Below are positions 1-10,948 of a stretch of 64,000 nucleotides of DNA, in pieces. A program made the position numbers and the translations under genes. The stretch is from assembly GCA_009846005.1 (NCBI GenBank), contig VXYL01000070.1, positions 72,947 through 136,946 of the forward strand, read 5' to 3'. A model generated the notes under the pieces. That model searched no databases and was not told the origin of the DNA. It saw nothing but the letters and a program-made list of their open reading frames with translations. The stretch comes from Gammaproteobacteria bacterium. Its GTDB lineage: Bacteria; Pseudomonadota; Gammaproteobacteria; Pseudomonadales; Azotimanducaceae. The first letter of the stretch is position 1. Each line of letters starts with the position of its first letter.

Positions 1-1789
1 GCACGAGGGCGACATCGCCGACGTGAAGATCGTGCCGGACAACGCCGACGAGGTCCGCGAATTCCACGACCAGCTCGCCGCCGGTACCGAAGGCACCGCC
101 GTCGTTTCAGACGAGCCACCCGAGCCACCGGACAAGGTCATCAATTCGATGACGGTGGAGGACACGTCGCTGTGGGCGGCCGACAACGGGTTCTTCGTGT
201 TCCACGACAACCGTTCCGACACCACCAACGACCCCGTGCCGGATGCGTGGAACATCTACGGGCAACCGCTCGAATTCGATGCGGTCAAGGTCTACGCGGA
301 TGGCAGCGTCCTTGTCGATATCGACACCGAGGACGACAGCAACGCGACGGTGTCCTCGGCTCTGGACCCGACGGTCAGGTACGTCATTCAACTCTCGTCC
401 GGCGACCACTCCGTCATCGTCGTTCACGAGGGCGACATCGCCGACGTGAAGATCGTGCCGGACAACGCCGACGAGGTCGGCGAATTCCACGACCGGCTTA
501 CCGCCGGCACCGCCGGCACCGCGGCCGTGTCCGACGATCCCAACTTGTTGCCGGACGAACCCGACGCGCCCGCCGCCCCAAGCGTGAGCCTGAACGGCGC
601 GCAGACCGTACTGGAGATGCAGTTCAACGCCTCCTTCGCGGCAGGCGAGACAAAGGCGTTCGCGATGAGGATCCGCGCCAAGACTCGACCGTCGGACTCG
701 CGGACGCATTGCCGCGCGCTGGAAAACACGGGAAACGAGGCGGTTGACACGGTCATTACGGCCCGCGTCTTCATCGCATCATTCGCGCAGGCCAACACGA
801 CCTATCTCGCAGACTACCGGCACGTCGGCACGTCCTGTTCCGACGCCGCGGACAACCCCTGGTCCCAGTCCGCCGAGTTCACGGTAACGCGTTCCCCCGG
901 CAGCGACTTCGACATCGATATCGCGTTCGTCGGCCAACCGCCGCCTTCCGTCGTGTCCGCAGTCAATGCCGCCGCCTCGACATGGGAACGGGTCATCACC
1001 AGCGACCTCGTCGATATCGACTTCTCGTTGCAGCCAACCTCCAACGCATGCACCGACGGCACGTTCGACGGGGTCGTCGACGACTTGAGAATCTACGTCT
1101 ACGTGGAGCACATCGATGGCATCGACGGTACGGCGGCGCGCGCTGGCTTCTGCGTGATCCGCAGGTTTTCCGGTCTTCCCGTCATCGGCGTCATGACGCT
1201 AGACGCGGCGGACGTGGACCGGTTCGGATCGGCCACGCTGTACAACGTAGCGCTGCACGAGATCGCGCACACGCTTGGATTCGGCCTGCTCTGGAACGGA
1301 CTGCTCGCCAATCCGTCGCTAAGGGGCGGTCAACCCGTCGTACCGCCACCGGATACGCACTTCCGCGGCGCGAACGCCATCGCCGCTTTCGACGACGCCG
1401 GCGGCACGAACTACCAAGGCAACAAGGTGCCAGTTGAAAACGAGAGAGGCGGGTCTGGCTCCCAGGATTCGCATTGGCGATATTCCGTCATGGGTAGCGA
1501 ACTCATGACGTATGCCACCGGCGCCAGCGCGTCCTTCAGCGCTATCACCGTCCAGTCCATGGCCGACTTGGGCTACAGCGTCGACGCCAGCGTGGCCGAC
1601 GCGTACACGGTTGCCGACACCACCGGGCGCGCCGCGTTGACCGCCAAGGACCAACCGCTGCCTAACTGCGTGGTGCACCCGCCCACCGACATCGAAATCG
1701 TGCCGGAAACCGGGACTGCGACACTTCCCTCATCGGCCATCCAAATGCAGGTCATCGATCCGATCGAACTGAAAGCCGAGCCACGCTAG
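1..1789 (+). CDS. Leishmanolysin-like (M8) zinc metalloprotease, 5' end outside window
   Basis: This is the C-terminal part of a probably secreted metzincin-type protease. The zinc motif [10 protein letters not shown] (nt 1256-1285) is followed about 70 residues later by a candidate third ligand in SHWRYSVMG (His at nt 1472) and a Met-turn-like MGSELMT, the leishmanolysin arrangement. The frame is open to the first base of the window, so the start lies upstream; a GTG at 23 is only an internal codon. Before the protease domain lies a module of about 141 residues whose boundary sequence [14 protein letters not shown] occurs twice (nt 2 and nt 425) and is nearly identical in DNA, so the N-terminal half is a tandem repeat that may continue upstream. 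The substrate is unknown. Confidence 0.8.
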   Translation, partial: HEGDIADVKIVPDNADEVREFHDQLAAGTEGTAVVSDEPPEPPDKVINSMTVEDTSLWAADNGFFVFHDNRSDTTNDPVPDAWNIYGQPLEFDAVKVYADGSVLVDIDTEDDSNATVSSALDPTVRYVIQLSSGDHSVIVVHEGDIADVKIVPDNADEVGEFHDRLTAGTAGTAAVSDDPNLLPDEPDAPAAPSVSLNGAQTVLEMQFNASFAAGETKAFAMRIRAKTRPSDSRTHCRALENTGNEAVDTVITARVFIASFAQANTTYLADYRHVGTSCSDAADNPWSQSAEFTVTRSPGSDFDIDIAFVGQPPPSVVSAVNAAASTWERVITSDLVDIDFSLQPTSNACTDGTFDGVVDDLRIYVYVEHIDGIDGTAARAGFCVIRRFSGLPVIGVMTLDAADVDRFGSATLYNVALHEIAHTLGFGLLWNGLLANPSLRGGQPVVPPPDTHFRGANAIAAFDDAGGTNYQGNKVPVENERGGSGSQDSHWRYSVMGSELMTYATGASASFSAITVQSMADLGYSVDASVADAYTVADTTGRAALTAKDQPLPNCVVHPPTDIEIVPETGTATLPSSAIQMQVIDPIELKAEPR

Positions 1790-1859
1790 CCGGTGCGCAG
1801 GCGCCGATGCCGGTCAAGAAGCTCCCCTGTCCCCCAACGTTTTTCGGGATAATCGCTCG

Positions 1860-3692
1860 ATGCTCGAATCCGCGCGCAACCTCCTCCTGGATGTCTACGG
1901 CTATCGGGACTTCCGACCAGGCCAGGAAGCGGTCATCCAAACGGTTCTCGAGGGCCGCGACTCCCTGGTTCTGATGCCGACGGGCGGCGGCAAGTCGCTC
2001 TGCTACCAGATTCCCGCCGTGGTCCGTCCGGGCACGGGCGTGGTGGTCTCCCCGCTGATCGCATTGATGCAAGACCAGGTCGCCGCCTTGCGCCAGATGG
2101 GTGTCGCCGCCGCGTTCCTCAACTCGACGCTGTCGTGGTTCGAACAGACCGAGATCGCCAACGACCTGTCCCGCGGGGCGTTGGACCTGCTCTACCTGGC
2201 GCCAGAGCGCCTGCTCCAAGAAGATACGCTGGCACTCCTCCAGCGTTCTCCCGTCAATCTGTTCGCGATCGACGAAGCGCACTGCGTCTCCCAGTGGGGG
2301 CACGACTTCCGACAGGACTACCTGGGTCTCCACGTGCTCGCCGAGCATTTCCCCGGCATCCCCCGGCTGGCGCTCACCGCCACCGCCGATGCGCGGACCC
2401 GTTCCGAGATCGTGACGCGTCTCAAGCTCACCAAGCCCGCCCACTTCGTGAGCGGATTCGACCGGCCCAACATTCGCTACTCGGTGCGCATCAAGACGAA
2501 CGCGAATGCACAGCTTCTCGATTTTCTCGATGACCATCGTGGTGAAGCCGGCATCGTCTATTGCCTGTCCCGGCGCAAGACCGAGAGCACGGCGGAAATG
2601 CTGCGTGGCGCTGGACACGATGCCCTGCCGTACCACGCCGGGCTCCCGAATGCACTCCGCGCCCGACACCAGGACCGGTTCCTGCGCGACGACGGCGTCG
2701 TCATCGTCGCCACGGTCGCCTTCGGCATGGGAATCGACAAGCCCGACGTGCGCTTCGTCGCCCACGTCGACCTACCCAAGAGCGTCGAGGCCTATTACCA
2801 AGAAACGGGCCGCGCCGGTCGCGATGACGAGCCCGCCGAGGCATGGATGATCTACGGACTACAGGACGTGGTCCGGCTTCGGCAGATGCTTGACGACTCC
2901 GACGCGGACGAACAACACAAGCGCATCGAGCGAACCAAACTCGACGCCCTGCTCGGTTGGTGCGAGGTGACCACCTGCCGTCGTGCCGCCCTGCTGCGCT
3001 ACTTCGGCGACGGGCCCCCGGCAACCTGCGGAAACTGCGACGTCTGCCTGGCACCGCCCAAGACATACGACGGCACCGTGCCCGCACAGAAGCTGATGTC
3101 CTGCATCGTCCGTACCGGCCAGCGCTTCGGTGCCGGCCACGTCATCGACGTGTTGCGCGGCAAGGACACCGACAAAATCCGCCAACACCGGCACCAACGA
3201 CTTTCCACCTACGGGATCGGCGCTGACCTGGCGGTCAACCAATGGCGGTCCGTGCTGCGCCAACTCGTCGCCGGCGGCTACGTCCGATCTGACCCGGCGC
3301 GCTTCAACGCGCTGGCTCTCACCCGGGCATCACGTCCCCTGCTACGCGGCGAAGAGACCCTGACCCTGCGCGAAGAGACCAAGATCGCCAAGCGTGAACG
3401 GACACCCGCCAAGAGCCGGGACGACGGTTTCGAGATCGCCGCCAGCGACACCGCACTCTGGGATGCGTTGCGGGAAACCCGCCGCACGATCGCGGAGGAG
3501 GCCGGGGTGCCGCCCTACGTGGTCTTCCACGACACGACCCTGAAGGAGTTGGTGCGCCTTCGTCCCGACTCCCCGGACGCGATGTTGCGCGTTCACGGCG
3601 TGGGCCAGGCCAAACTGGAACGTTACGGCGAAGCCTTCCTCGCCGTCATCGCGGCGCATCCCCCGGCCGAGTCGCTATTGCAGGCCGTTTGA
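1860..3692 (+). CDS. recQ: ATP-dependent DNA helicase RecQ
   Basis: RecQ is a 3'-5' DNA helicase of recombination and fork repair. The 610 residues match the length of the family. Walker A TGGGKS lies at residues 41-46, the DEAH box at 138-141 followed by [10 protein letters not shown], and the zinc-binding cysteines near 373, 390, 393 and 396 (TCGNCDVC). A winged-helix region follows and an HRDC domain spans about 530-605, so the domain set is complete. The ATG at 1860 follows a GATAAT hexamer at 1848-1853, so the message may have little or no leader. It follows the protease gene by 70 bp in the same direction. Confidence 0.97.
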   Translation: MLESARNLLLDVYGYRDFRPGQEAVIQTVLEGRDSLVLMPTGGGKSLCYQIPAVVRPGTGVVVSPLIALMQDQVAALRQMGVAAAFLNSTLSWFEQTEIANDLSRGALDLLYLAPERLLQEDTLALLQRSPVNLFAIDEAHCVSQWGHDFRQDYLGLHVLAEHFPGIPRLALTATADARTRSEIVTRLKLTKPAHFVSGFDRPNIRYSVRIKTNANAQLLDFLDDHRGEAGIVYCLSRRKTESTAEMLRGAGHDALPYHAGLPNALRARHQDRFLRDDGVVIVATVAFGMGIDKPDVRFVAHVDLPKSVEAYYQETGRAGRDDEPAEAWMIYGLQDVVRLRQMLDDSDADEQHKRIERTKLDALLGWCEVTTCRRAALLRYFGDGPPATCGNCDVCLAPPKTYDGTVPAQKLMSCIVRTGQRFGAGHVIDVLRGKDTDKIRQHRHQRLSTYGIGADLAVNQWRSVLRQLVAGGYVRSDPARFNALALTRASRPLLRGEETLTLREETKIAKRERTPAKSRDDGFEIAASDTALWDALRETRRTIAEEAGVPPYVVFHDTTLKELVRLRPDSPDAMLRVHGVGQAKLERYGEAFLAVIAAHPPAESLLQAV

Positions 3693-3693
3693 A

Positions 3694-3772
3694 CGCGGCA
3701 CAAGGCTCTCACCCGCCGCCGGCACCGATGCGGTATGGCCGCCTTCACTCGTCGGGCCGGGCCTCCGCCGCT
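3694..3772 (+). repeat. Dispersed intergenic repeat, copy A
   Basis: This stretch of about 79 bp aligns with 19777-19853. Shared blocks are CGCGGCA, AGGCTCTCACCCG, a GATGC-GTAT block, and TCACTCGTCG followed by a GCC-rich end CCGCCGCT. Its right half runs into the 3' end of the antitoxin-like gene. Copy B lies between fhs and metF. No terminal repeats or coding content were seen. Confidence 0.55.
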
Positions 3773-4029
3773 TGCAGCCATTGCCGCATCAGGTTCTTGA
3801 TCTGGGTCTGGTAGGGAACACCCCGCAGCCGGGCCTCGACTTTGAACGCCGCCAAGAGCGGTTCGGGCACCTTGAGACTGATCAGCCGCGAACGCGACTC
3901 GACCTGCCCGTGAACCCGTTTGAAGTCGTCAAGGAATCGCACGATGTCCATGGCCGACAGTTCCCGGCAACGCGCCAGGTATTCGTCCGAAAACGTCTGC
4001 ACGGGACGTGCTACCTGTCCGGCCCTCAT
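3745..4029 (-). CDS. CopG/BrnA-like antitoxin, apparently without a toxin partner
   Basis: This 94-residue protein ends with a ribbon-helix-helix-like segment, LISLKVPEPLLAAFKVEARL followed by GVPYQTQIKNLMRQWL. That pattern is typical of CopG/BrnA-type antitoxins, which bind their own operator and neutralise an RNase toxin. The start is ATG at 4027-4029. In such pairs the toxin is usually the immediately upstream gene, here 4030-4211, but that stretch holds no recognisable BrnT/DUF497 or RelE-like reading frame, so the gene looks orphaned. Its 3' end overlaps a dispersed repeat. Family assignment rests on the motif only. Confidence 0.6.
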   Translation of the reverse strand: MRAGQVARPVQTFSDEYLARCRELSAMDIVRFLDDFKRVHGQVESRSRLISLKVPEPLLAAFKVEARLRGVPYQTQIKNLMRQWLQAAEARPDE

Positions 4030-4211
4030 AGCCGCCCCAACGCGCGAACGTCCTCGAGATCATCGCGTAGTCGACCCCGGCGTCTCGCAATACGGAGCAG
4101 ATCCGTTCCAGCGATGTCATGCGTGGAGTATATCTCGGTATATACCGATGACGTAGACGGGGGCGCTGAAACGGTTGGGTAGAATTCGGGCTCTTCGGCC
4201 TAGATTGGTGC

Positions 4212-5816
<1,605 letters not shown>

Positions 5817-5841
5817 AACCACGGGCGTCGATCAAGTCAGT

Positions 5842-5890
5842 TTGAAAATCGCCCACACCATGAGCGATAATCGCTCATGCTATGAGCGAT
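5842..5890 (+). promoter_or_regulatory. Promoter with palindromic operator before DUF4143 ATPase gene 1
   Basis: A good sigma70-type promoter is visible: TTGAAA at 5842-5847, an 18-nt spacer and GATAAT at 5866-5871. The -10 box lies inside a perfect inverted repeat, ATGAGCGAT (5860-5868) and ATCGCTCAT (5870-5878), separated by one base. A third copy of ATGAGCGAT at 5882-5890 contains the start codon. A protein bound here would cover both the -10 box and the translation start, so autoregulation is likely; this is inference. Confidence 0.6.
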
Positions 5891-7114
5891 TCAACATACA
5901 TTCCCCGTCTCGCCGCCGATCTGTTGCGCAAGGCGTTGGACGTCTCCCCCGTCGTCGTCGTCATGGGCGCCCGCCAGACCGGCAAGAGCACGCTGGTGCA
6001 ATCCGAACCATCCCTGGCAAACCACCTCTACCTTACGCTCGACGACCCGGATGCCCGGGAACGGGCTCGCTTGGCCCCGGACGACCTGGTTCGTAGTGCG
6101 CCTCGCCTGACGTTGGATGAAGTACAGCGGGAACCAGAGGTGCTGCTGGCAGTGAAACGCGCGGTCGACACCGACCAACCGCGCCGCAACGGCCGTTTCG
6201 TGCTCACCGGTTCGGCGAACCTGCTGCTGATGCAGCGCGTTTCGGAGTCCTTGGCCGGACGGGCGACATACATCAATCTCTGGCCGTTCACCCGCCGAGA
6301 ACGTCTCGGCCGAGGCACGCCCGGCATCTGGTCGGACCTGCTGTCGACGCCGGCGGCCGCATGGCCAACCATCCTGGGGGCCCAGGACGACGCCGCGGTG
6401 GATTGGCGCGCGACCGTACGAGAGAGTGGCTACCCCGTCCCCGCCCTCGAACTGGCCGACCCCGACGCCCGCGCACTCTGGTTCGACGGCTATGTCCGCA
6501 CGTACCTAGGCCGGGACCTTCAGATGCTGTCAGCCGTCGGCGACCTGGTGGACTTCCGCCGGCTCATGCGTGCCGCCAGCCATCGCATAGGCGGTCTCGT
6601 GAATCAAACCGAAATCGGACGCGACACGGGCATTCCCCGCGCCACGGTTCAGCGCTACCTCAACTTGCTGGAAACCTCGTTCCAGTCGGTCCGTCTGCCG
6701 GCCTATTCGGTGAATCGGACGAAACGCCTGATCAAGGGCCCGAAGCTCTACTGGAGCGATCCGGCACTGGCAATCTGGCTCTGCGGTACGACCGAGTTGA
6801 CCGGTGCCCATCTCGAGAACCTGGTGTTCGCCGACCTCCTTGCCTGGCGTGACGGCCAAGTGCCCTCGCCGCAGTTGCTCTATTGGCGCACGACCACGGA
6901 ACGCGAGGTCGACTTCGTCATCGAATCCGGCGAACGCCTGCTCGCCATCGAGGTCAAGACCGCCGCCGCCCGCTACGCGGACACGACGGGGCTGCGACTT
7001 TTCCGCGACGAATACGCGGATCGATTTATCGGCGGCCTACTGCTGCACGGCGGCGACGAGATGCATCAAATGAGCGACGGGATCTTCGCAGTCCCCTGGT
7101 GGCGAGTTCTTTGA
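5882..7114 (+). CDS. AAA-type ATPase with DUF4143 domain, copy 1
   Basis: This 410-residue protein belongs to the solitary ATPases with an N-terminal AAA_14 domain and a C-terminal DUF4143 domain. The P-loop GARQTGKS is at residues 29-36 and a Walker B-like TLDEVQR follows near 75-82. The C-terminal part carries a PD-(D/E)XK-like signature (VDFVIE, then AIEVK), as usual in the family. The cellular role is not established; toxin-antitoxin-like or nucleic acid-related functions have been suggested. A second member at 12964 shares the architecture but is clearly divergent in sequence. Both have a palindrome at the promoter, and they bracket the sarcosine oxidase genes. Confidence 0.9.
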   Translation: MSDSTYIPRLAADLLRKALDVSPVVVVMGARQTGKSTLVQSEPSLANHLYLTLDDPDARERARLAPDDLVRSAPRLTLDEVQREPEVLLAVKRAVDTDQPRRNGRFVLTGSANLLLMQRVSESLAGRATYINLWPFTRRERLGRGTPGIWSDLLSTPAAAWPTILGAQDDAAVDWRATVRESGYPVPALELADPDARALWFDGYVRTYLGRDLQMLSAVGDLVDFRRLMRAASHRIGGLVNQTEIGRDTGIPRATVQRYLNLLETSFQSVRLPAYSVNRTKRLIKGPKLYWSDPALAIWLCGTTELTGAHLENLVFADLLAWRDGQVPSPQLLYWRTTTEREVDFVIESGERLLAIEVKTAAARYADTTGLRLFRDEYADRFIGGLLLHGGDEMHQMSDGIFAVPWWRVL

Positions 7115-7134
7115 GCCGGCAGCGTCGTTCCGAC

Positions 7135-7668
7135 TCATTCCAACCGGTAGCCGTATTCCGCCGCCGCATCGGCGAGCCATCGCATTAGGTAGTCGGCGTA
7201 GCTCCGTCGGAAGACCACGTCGAACGCGCCGTCCTCCCTCGCCGCGACAAGTGCGGTGGTTTTCGAGAACACAGTCTGCGCGCAGCGACCGGGCGGGAAT
7301 TTTCGGGGATGGAAATCGTAGGGGCTCGACTTCTGGAGCACCTTGCCGGCATCGGGGCCGGAGAGTTCCAGCTGAACCTGGGCGCCGGTCACGTCCGCCA
7401 CCGAGAAAGGACCGTCAAGCGCGTCGCGCAGCCGCTCTTCGAGGGCCAATCCGTCATCCCCCTCGACGACCAGGAGCCACTCGTCGGGGCCGAGCCAATA
7501 CGCCCGCGAGCGATCGGCCCGGTTCCACGTACCCGGCTCGCGCGGCAGATCCAAACCCGCGACCTGCGCCACCGCGCGTCGAAGGCGCAGATCCCCGGAA
7601 TCGCCGCGGACATTTGCAAATACCCGGTCCGGACACTCGCGGCACACGACCCCCGGCGGCTCAGACAT
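7135..7668 (-). CDS. soxG: Sarcosine oxidase gamma subunit
   Basis: This is the small gamma subunit of heterotetrameric sarcosine oxidase, a cytoplasmic enzyme that oxidatively demethylates sarcosine to glycine, yielding H2O2 and 5,10-methylene-THF. The 177-residue protein has the usual SoxG pattern, including AYWLGPDEWLLV in the middle and a C-terminal SYADYLMRWL segment. The frame is open further upstream inside soxA, but ATG at 7668 is the natural start: it overlaps the soxA stop by 8 nt, consistent with translational coupling. It is last in the order soxB-soxD-soxA-soxG and converges on the DUF4143 ATPase gene. Confidence 0.92.
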   Translation of the reverse strand: MSEPPGVVCRECPDRVFANVRGDSGDLRLRRAVAQVAGLDLPREPGTWNRADRSRAYWLGPDEWLLVVEGDDGLALEERLRDALDGPFSVADVTGAQVQLELSGPDAGKVLQKSSPYDFHPRKFPPGRCAQTVFSKTTALVAAREDGAFDVVFRRSYADYLMRWLADAAAEYGYRLE

Positions 7669-10660
7669 TCTGCCGCTCCCCCTTCGGGTCGTAGAAGACG
7701 GAGTCGACGATCGACGCCTTGACGACCCGGCCGTCGGCGAGGGGACAGTAGACGGTTTCGCCCATTCGGCCCGCGCCACGCTTCACCATGCCGAGCGCGA
7801 TGGGACGCGACAGCCGGGCGCTGTAGTAGCTGGATGTCACGTGACCGGCGATGGGCGCCGGCGGCTGGCGTTCGGGATCGTCGACCAACTGCCCGCCCTC
7901 CGGAAGCACGGTCTTGGCATCGTAGCTCGCAAGCCCCACCAACTGCGGGCGGTCTTCGCGCAGATGGTCCGACAGATCGAGGGAGCGGTCGCCGAGAAAT
8001 CCGAACGGCTTGTTGCGGCGTACCGCCCAGTCCATGCCCATGTCGGCCGGCGTCGTGGATCCGTCGGTGTCCTGTCCGACGATGATGAAGCCCTTCTCCG
8101 CCCGCAGGACGTGCATGGTTTCCGTGCCGTACGGCGTGATGTCGAATTCCGCCCCGGCATCGATGAGCGCGTCCCAGACCGCCCGGCCGTGCTGTGCCGG
8201 GACGTTGACCTCGAAGGACAGTTCGCCGCTGAAGCTGATGCGGAACACCCGGGCTGGCACACCCGCGACGTGGCCTTCGCGAACCGCCATGAACGGGAAT
8301 GCCCCACCGGTGAGGTCAATGTCCGTGCAGACCTTGGCCAGGACGGTGCGGGATTTCGGACCGACAAGGGCTGCGGTGGCCCAATGATCCGTCACCGACG
8401 TGAAGTACACGGATAGTTCCGGCCACTCCGTCTGGTGCCAGCGCTCCAGCCACGCGAACACCACCTCGGCGTTGCCGGTGGTGGTGTGCATCAAGTAGCG
8501 GTCTTCGCCCAAGCGCGCCGTCACGCCGTCGTCGAAAATCGTGCCGTCCTCATGGAGCATGAGGCCATAGCGACACCGCCCGATGCCCAGCTTGCGGAAG
8601 CCAGTCGTGTAGATCCGGTCCAGAAACTCCGCGGCGTCAGCGCCCTGGATGTCGATCTTGCCGAGCGTGGAGGCATCCATGATCGCCAGGCCGTCGCGTG
8701 CCGCCAGGCATTCGCGGTTCACCGCCTGCTGCATCGTCTCGCCGGGCCGGGGGTAGTACCAGGGACGCTTCCAGCGTCCGACGTCTTCCCATTCTGCGCC
8801 TTCGGCGGTGTGCCACCCGTGCATTGGGGTATGCCGCTCCGGGTCGAAGAACCCGCCCACGTCGCGCCCCGCGATGGCACCGAAGGTGGTCGGCGTGTAG
8901 GAAGGCCGGTACATCGTCGTACCCACCTCCGCCATGTCCTTGCCGAGGGCTTCGGCGAGGATGGCGACCCCGTTTACGTTGCCCAGTTTGCCCTGGTCCG
9001 TACCGAAGCCGAGCGCGGTGTAGCGTTTGACGTGCTCCACCGACTCGTAGCCCTCCCGCGCCGCGAGTTCGATGTCCGCGGCGGTGACATCCAACTGGAA
9101 ATCCACGAACTGTTTGGGTGCGCGGCTCACGGGCTTGGGGTGCGGAACTAGGAACAGCGACCGTGCCGGCATCTCAGGCGGTTCGTCGACCTCGGGCGCC
9201 GCCCGCGTCGTTCGGCCACTGCCGAAGCCGGCGCGCGATGCGGCGGTCGCGCCCGCCAGCGCCCCCTGCTCCAGGCAGCCGCGCAGGGCGGGTGTCCCCG
9301 CCACTGCGCCCGCGCAGAGCGTGCCTACCCCGAGATCGCCGGGCAGGAATGCAATCGCTGATTCGCTCCAGCGCGGTTTCACCCCGGTCTGCGAACCGAG
9401 ATGCAGCGTCGGGTTCCAGCCGCCGGAACACGCGATCAGATCGCAGGCCAGTCGTCGGGGCGCCCCCACGAGTGTGTTGCCCTGCAGCGGCGCGATAGCC
9501 GCACCGGAAACCCGGCTGTGACCGACGGCCTCGATGATCGCGTGCGCGCCAATCACGTCGATACCCGAAGCCTTCGCCGACTCCACCCATGCACCGGCGG
9601 GATCCTCCCTGACATCCACGATCGCCACGACCTCGCGGCCTATTCGGTGCCAATCCAATGCGGTTCGATAGCCGTGGTCATTGGTCGTGAATAGCAGCAG
9701 CTTGTTGCCCGGTGCGACGGCGTAGCGGTTGACGTAGGTGGACACCGACGAGGCCAGCATTACGCCGGGTAGATCATTGTTGGCGAACACCAGCGGCCGC
9801 TCGATGGCACCCGTCGCAAGCACGACCTGCTCGGCCCGAACTCGGTGCAGACGCTCCCGCGTTGCGGCCGCGGACACTGGACCGAGGTGGTCCGAGCGCC
9901 GTTCGACGATGGTCAAGAAGTTGTGGTCGTAGTAGCCGCTGACCATGCTCCTTGGCAGCAACTCGACATTGCCGGAGGCGTCAAGCTCGGCGAGGACACC
10001 GGCAAGCCAGGCGGCAGCGCTTTCACCACCGAGTGCCCGCGTTTCCGCCAACAGGCTGCCGCCGAACTCCGACTGTTCATCGGCAAGCAGCACGCGAGCC
10101 CCCCACCCGGCCGCCTCGAGGGCCGCGCTCAAGCCCGCGGGTCCGCCCCCGATCACGAGCACGTCGCAGTGACGGTTCATCCGGTCGTAGGTATCGGGAT
10201 CCGCTGCATCCGGCGCGTTGCCGAAGCCCGCGGCGTGGCGCAACACGCGTTCCCAAGCCATCCAGGCCCGCGGCGACGACATGAAGGTCTTGTAGTAGAA
10301 GCCAGCCGGCAGCAGACGGCCGAACGCGCCAGCGGCACGCTGGAAAACCGACGACCCGGCAGAACGGGCCTCCAAACCGTTGTACAGCTCCACCTGGGTG
10401 GCGCGTAGGTTCGGCACGCGTGACGCGCCGGTGCCCACCTCGACGATCGCGTTGGGCTCCTCCGGGCCGTGACCCACGATCCCCCGCGGACGCCCATACT
10501 TGAAGCTCCGCCCAACGACATCGACGCCGTTGGCGAGCAACGCGGAGGCCAGCGTGTCGCCTGCAAAGCCGCGAAGAGCACGACCGTTGAACACGAAGTC
10601 CAGGGCTTGGTCGCGGTCGATCCGGCCCCCGGCTGCCAAACGGCGAACTTCCCCGCCCAC
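7661..10660 (-). CDS. soxA: Sarcosine oxidase alpha subunit
   Basis: The alpha subunit binds NAD+ and folate. The 999 residues match the family. The N-terminal ferredoxin-like segment (LDFVFNGRALRGFAGDTLAS) is followed by a nucleotide-binding motif VIGGGPAGLSAALEAA near residue 170. The second half is a GcvT-like domain (DGVTARLGEDRYLMHTTTG) that would receive the methyl carbon as methylene-THF. The start is GTG at 10658-10660 and abuts the soxD stop codon. The gene overlaps soxG by 8 nt, so the four sox genes are almost certainly one transcript. Confidence 0.97.
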   Translation of the reverse strand: MGGEVRRLAAGGRIDRDQALDFVFNGRALRGFAGDTLASALLANGVDVVGRSFKYGRPRGIVGHGPEEPNAIVEVGTGASRVPNLRATQVELYNGLEARSAGSSVFQRAAGAFGRLLPAGFYYKTFMSSPRAWMAWERVLRHAAGFGNAPDAADPDTYDRMNRHCDVLVIGGGPAGLSAALEAAGWGARVLLADEQSEFGGSLLAETRALGGESAAAWLAGVLAELDASGNVELLPRSMVSGYYDHNFLTIVERRSDHLGPVSAAATRERLHRVRAEQVVLATGAIERPLVFANNDLPGVMLASSVSTYVNRYAVAPGNKLLLFTTNDHGYRTALDWHRIGREVVAIVDVREDPAGAWVESAKASGIDVIGAHAIIEAVGHSRVSGAAIAPLQGNTLVGAPRRLACDLIACSGGWNPTLHLGSQTGVKPRWSESAIAFLPGDLGVGTLCAGAVAGTPALRGCLEQGALAGATAASRAGFGSGRTTRAAPEVDEPPEMPARSLFLVPHPKPVSRAPKQFVDFQLDVTAADIELAAREGYESVEHVKRYTALGFGTDQGKLGNVNGVAILAEALGKDMAEVGTTMYRPSYTPTTFGAIAGRDVGGFFDPERHTPMHGWHTAEGAEWEDVGRWKRPWYYPRPGETMQQAVNRECLAARDGLAIMDASTLGKIDIQGADAAEFLDRIYTTGFRKLGIGRCRYGLMLHEDGTIFDDGVTARLGEDRYLMHTTTGNAEVVFAWLERWHQTEWPELSVYFTSVTDHWATAALVGPKSRTVLAKVCTDIDLTGGAFPFMAVREGHVAGVPARVFRISFSGELSFEVNVPAQHGRAVWDALIDAGAEFDITPYGTETMHVLRAEKGFIIVGQDTDGSTTPADMGMDWAVRRNKPFGFLGDRSLDLSDHLREDRPQLVGLASYDAKTVLPEGGQLVDDPERQPPAPIAGHVTSSYYSARLSRPIALGMVKRGAGRMGETVYCPLADGRVVKASIVDSVFYDPKGERQNV

Positions 10661-10948
10661 CTAGGCTTCTCCCCGTTCCGGCGGCATCTCGCCCACCCGG
10701 TACACGGCCAGGATCTCGTAGCTCACGGTGTCGCGCAGGACGTTGAAGTACCTGCGGCAGCCCGCCGTGTGAACCCACATCTCCCGGTGCGGACCCCGGG
10801 GGTTCGTGCGGGTGTGCAGGTATTCACCCCATTCAGCGTCCGACAGCGAAGACGGATCGGCGGGTCGCGGGATGTGCGCCTCGCCGGCGTAGCTGAACTC
10901 CTCCTCGCTACGAACCTCCTGGCAGTGGGGACAGTGGATTCGGAACAT
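10661..10948 (-). CDS. soxD: Sarcosine oxidase delta subunit
   Basis: The small zinc-binding delta subunit has 95 residues, the usual size. Candidate zinc ligands are Cys6 and Cys9 (HCPHC) with His60 and Cys64 (VHTAGCRRYF). The open frame extends upstream into soxB, but ATG at 10946-10948 makes the ATGA overlap with the soxB stop that is typical of these operons. It ends directly before the GTG start of soxA. Confidence 0.95.
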   Translation of the reverse strand: MFRIHCPHCQEVRSEEEFSYAGEAHIPRPADPSSLSDAEWGEYLHTRTNPRGPHREMWVHTAGCRRYFNVLRDTVSYEILAVYRVGEMPPERGEA

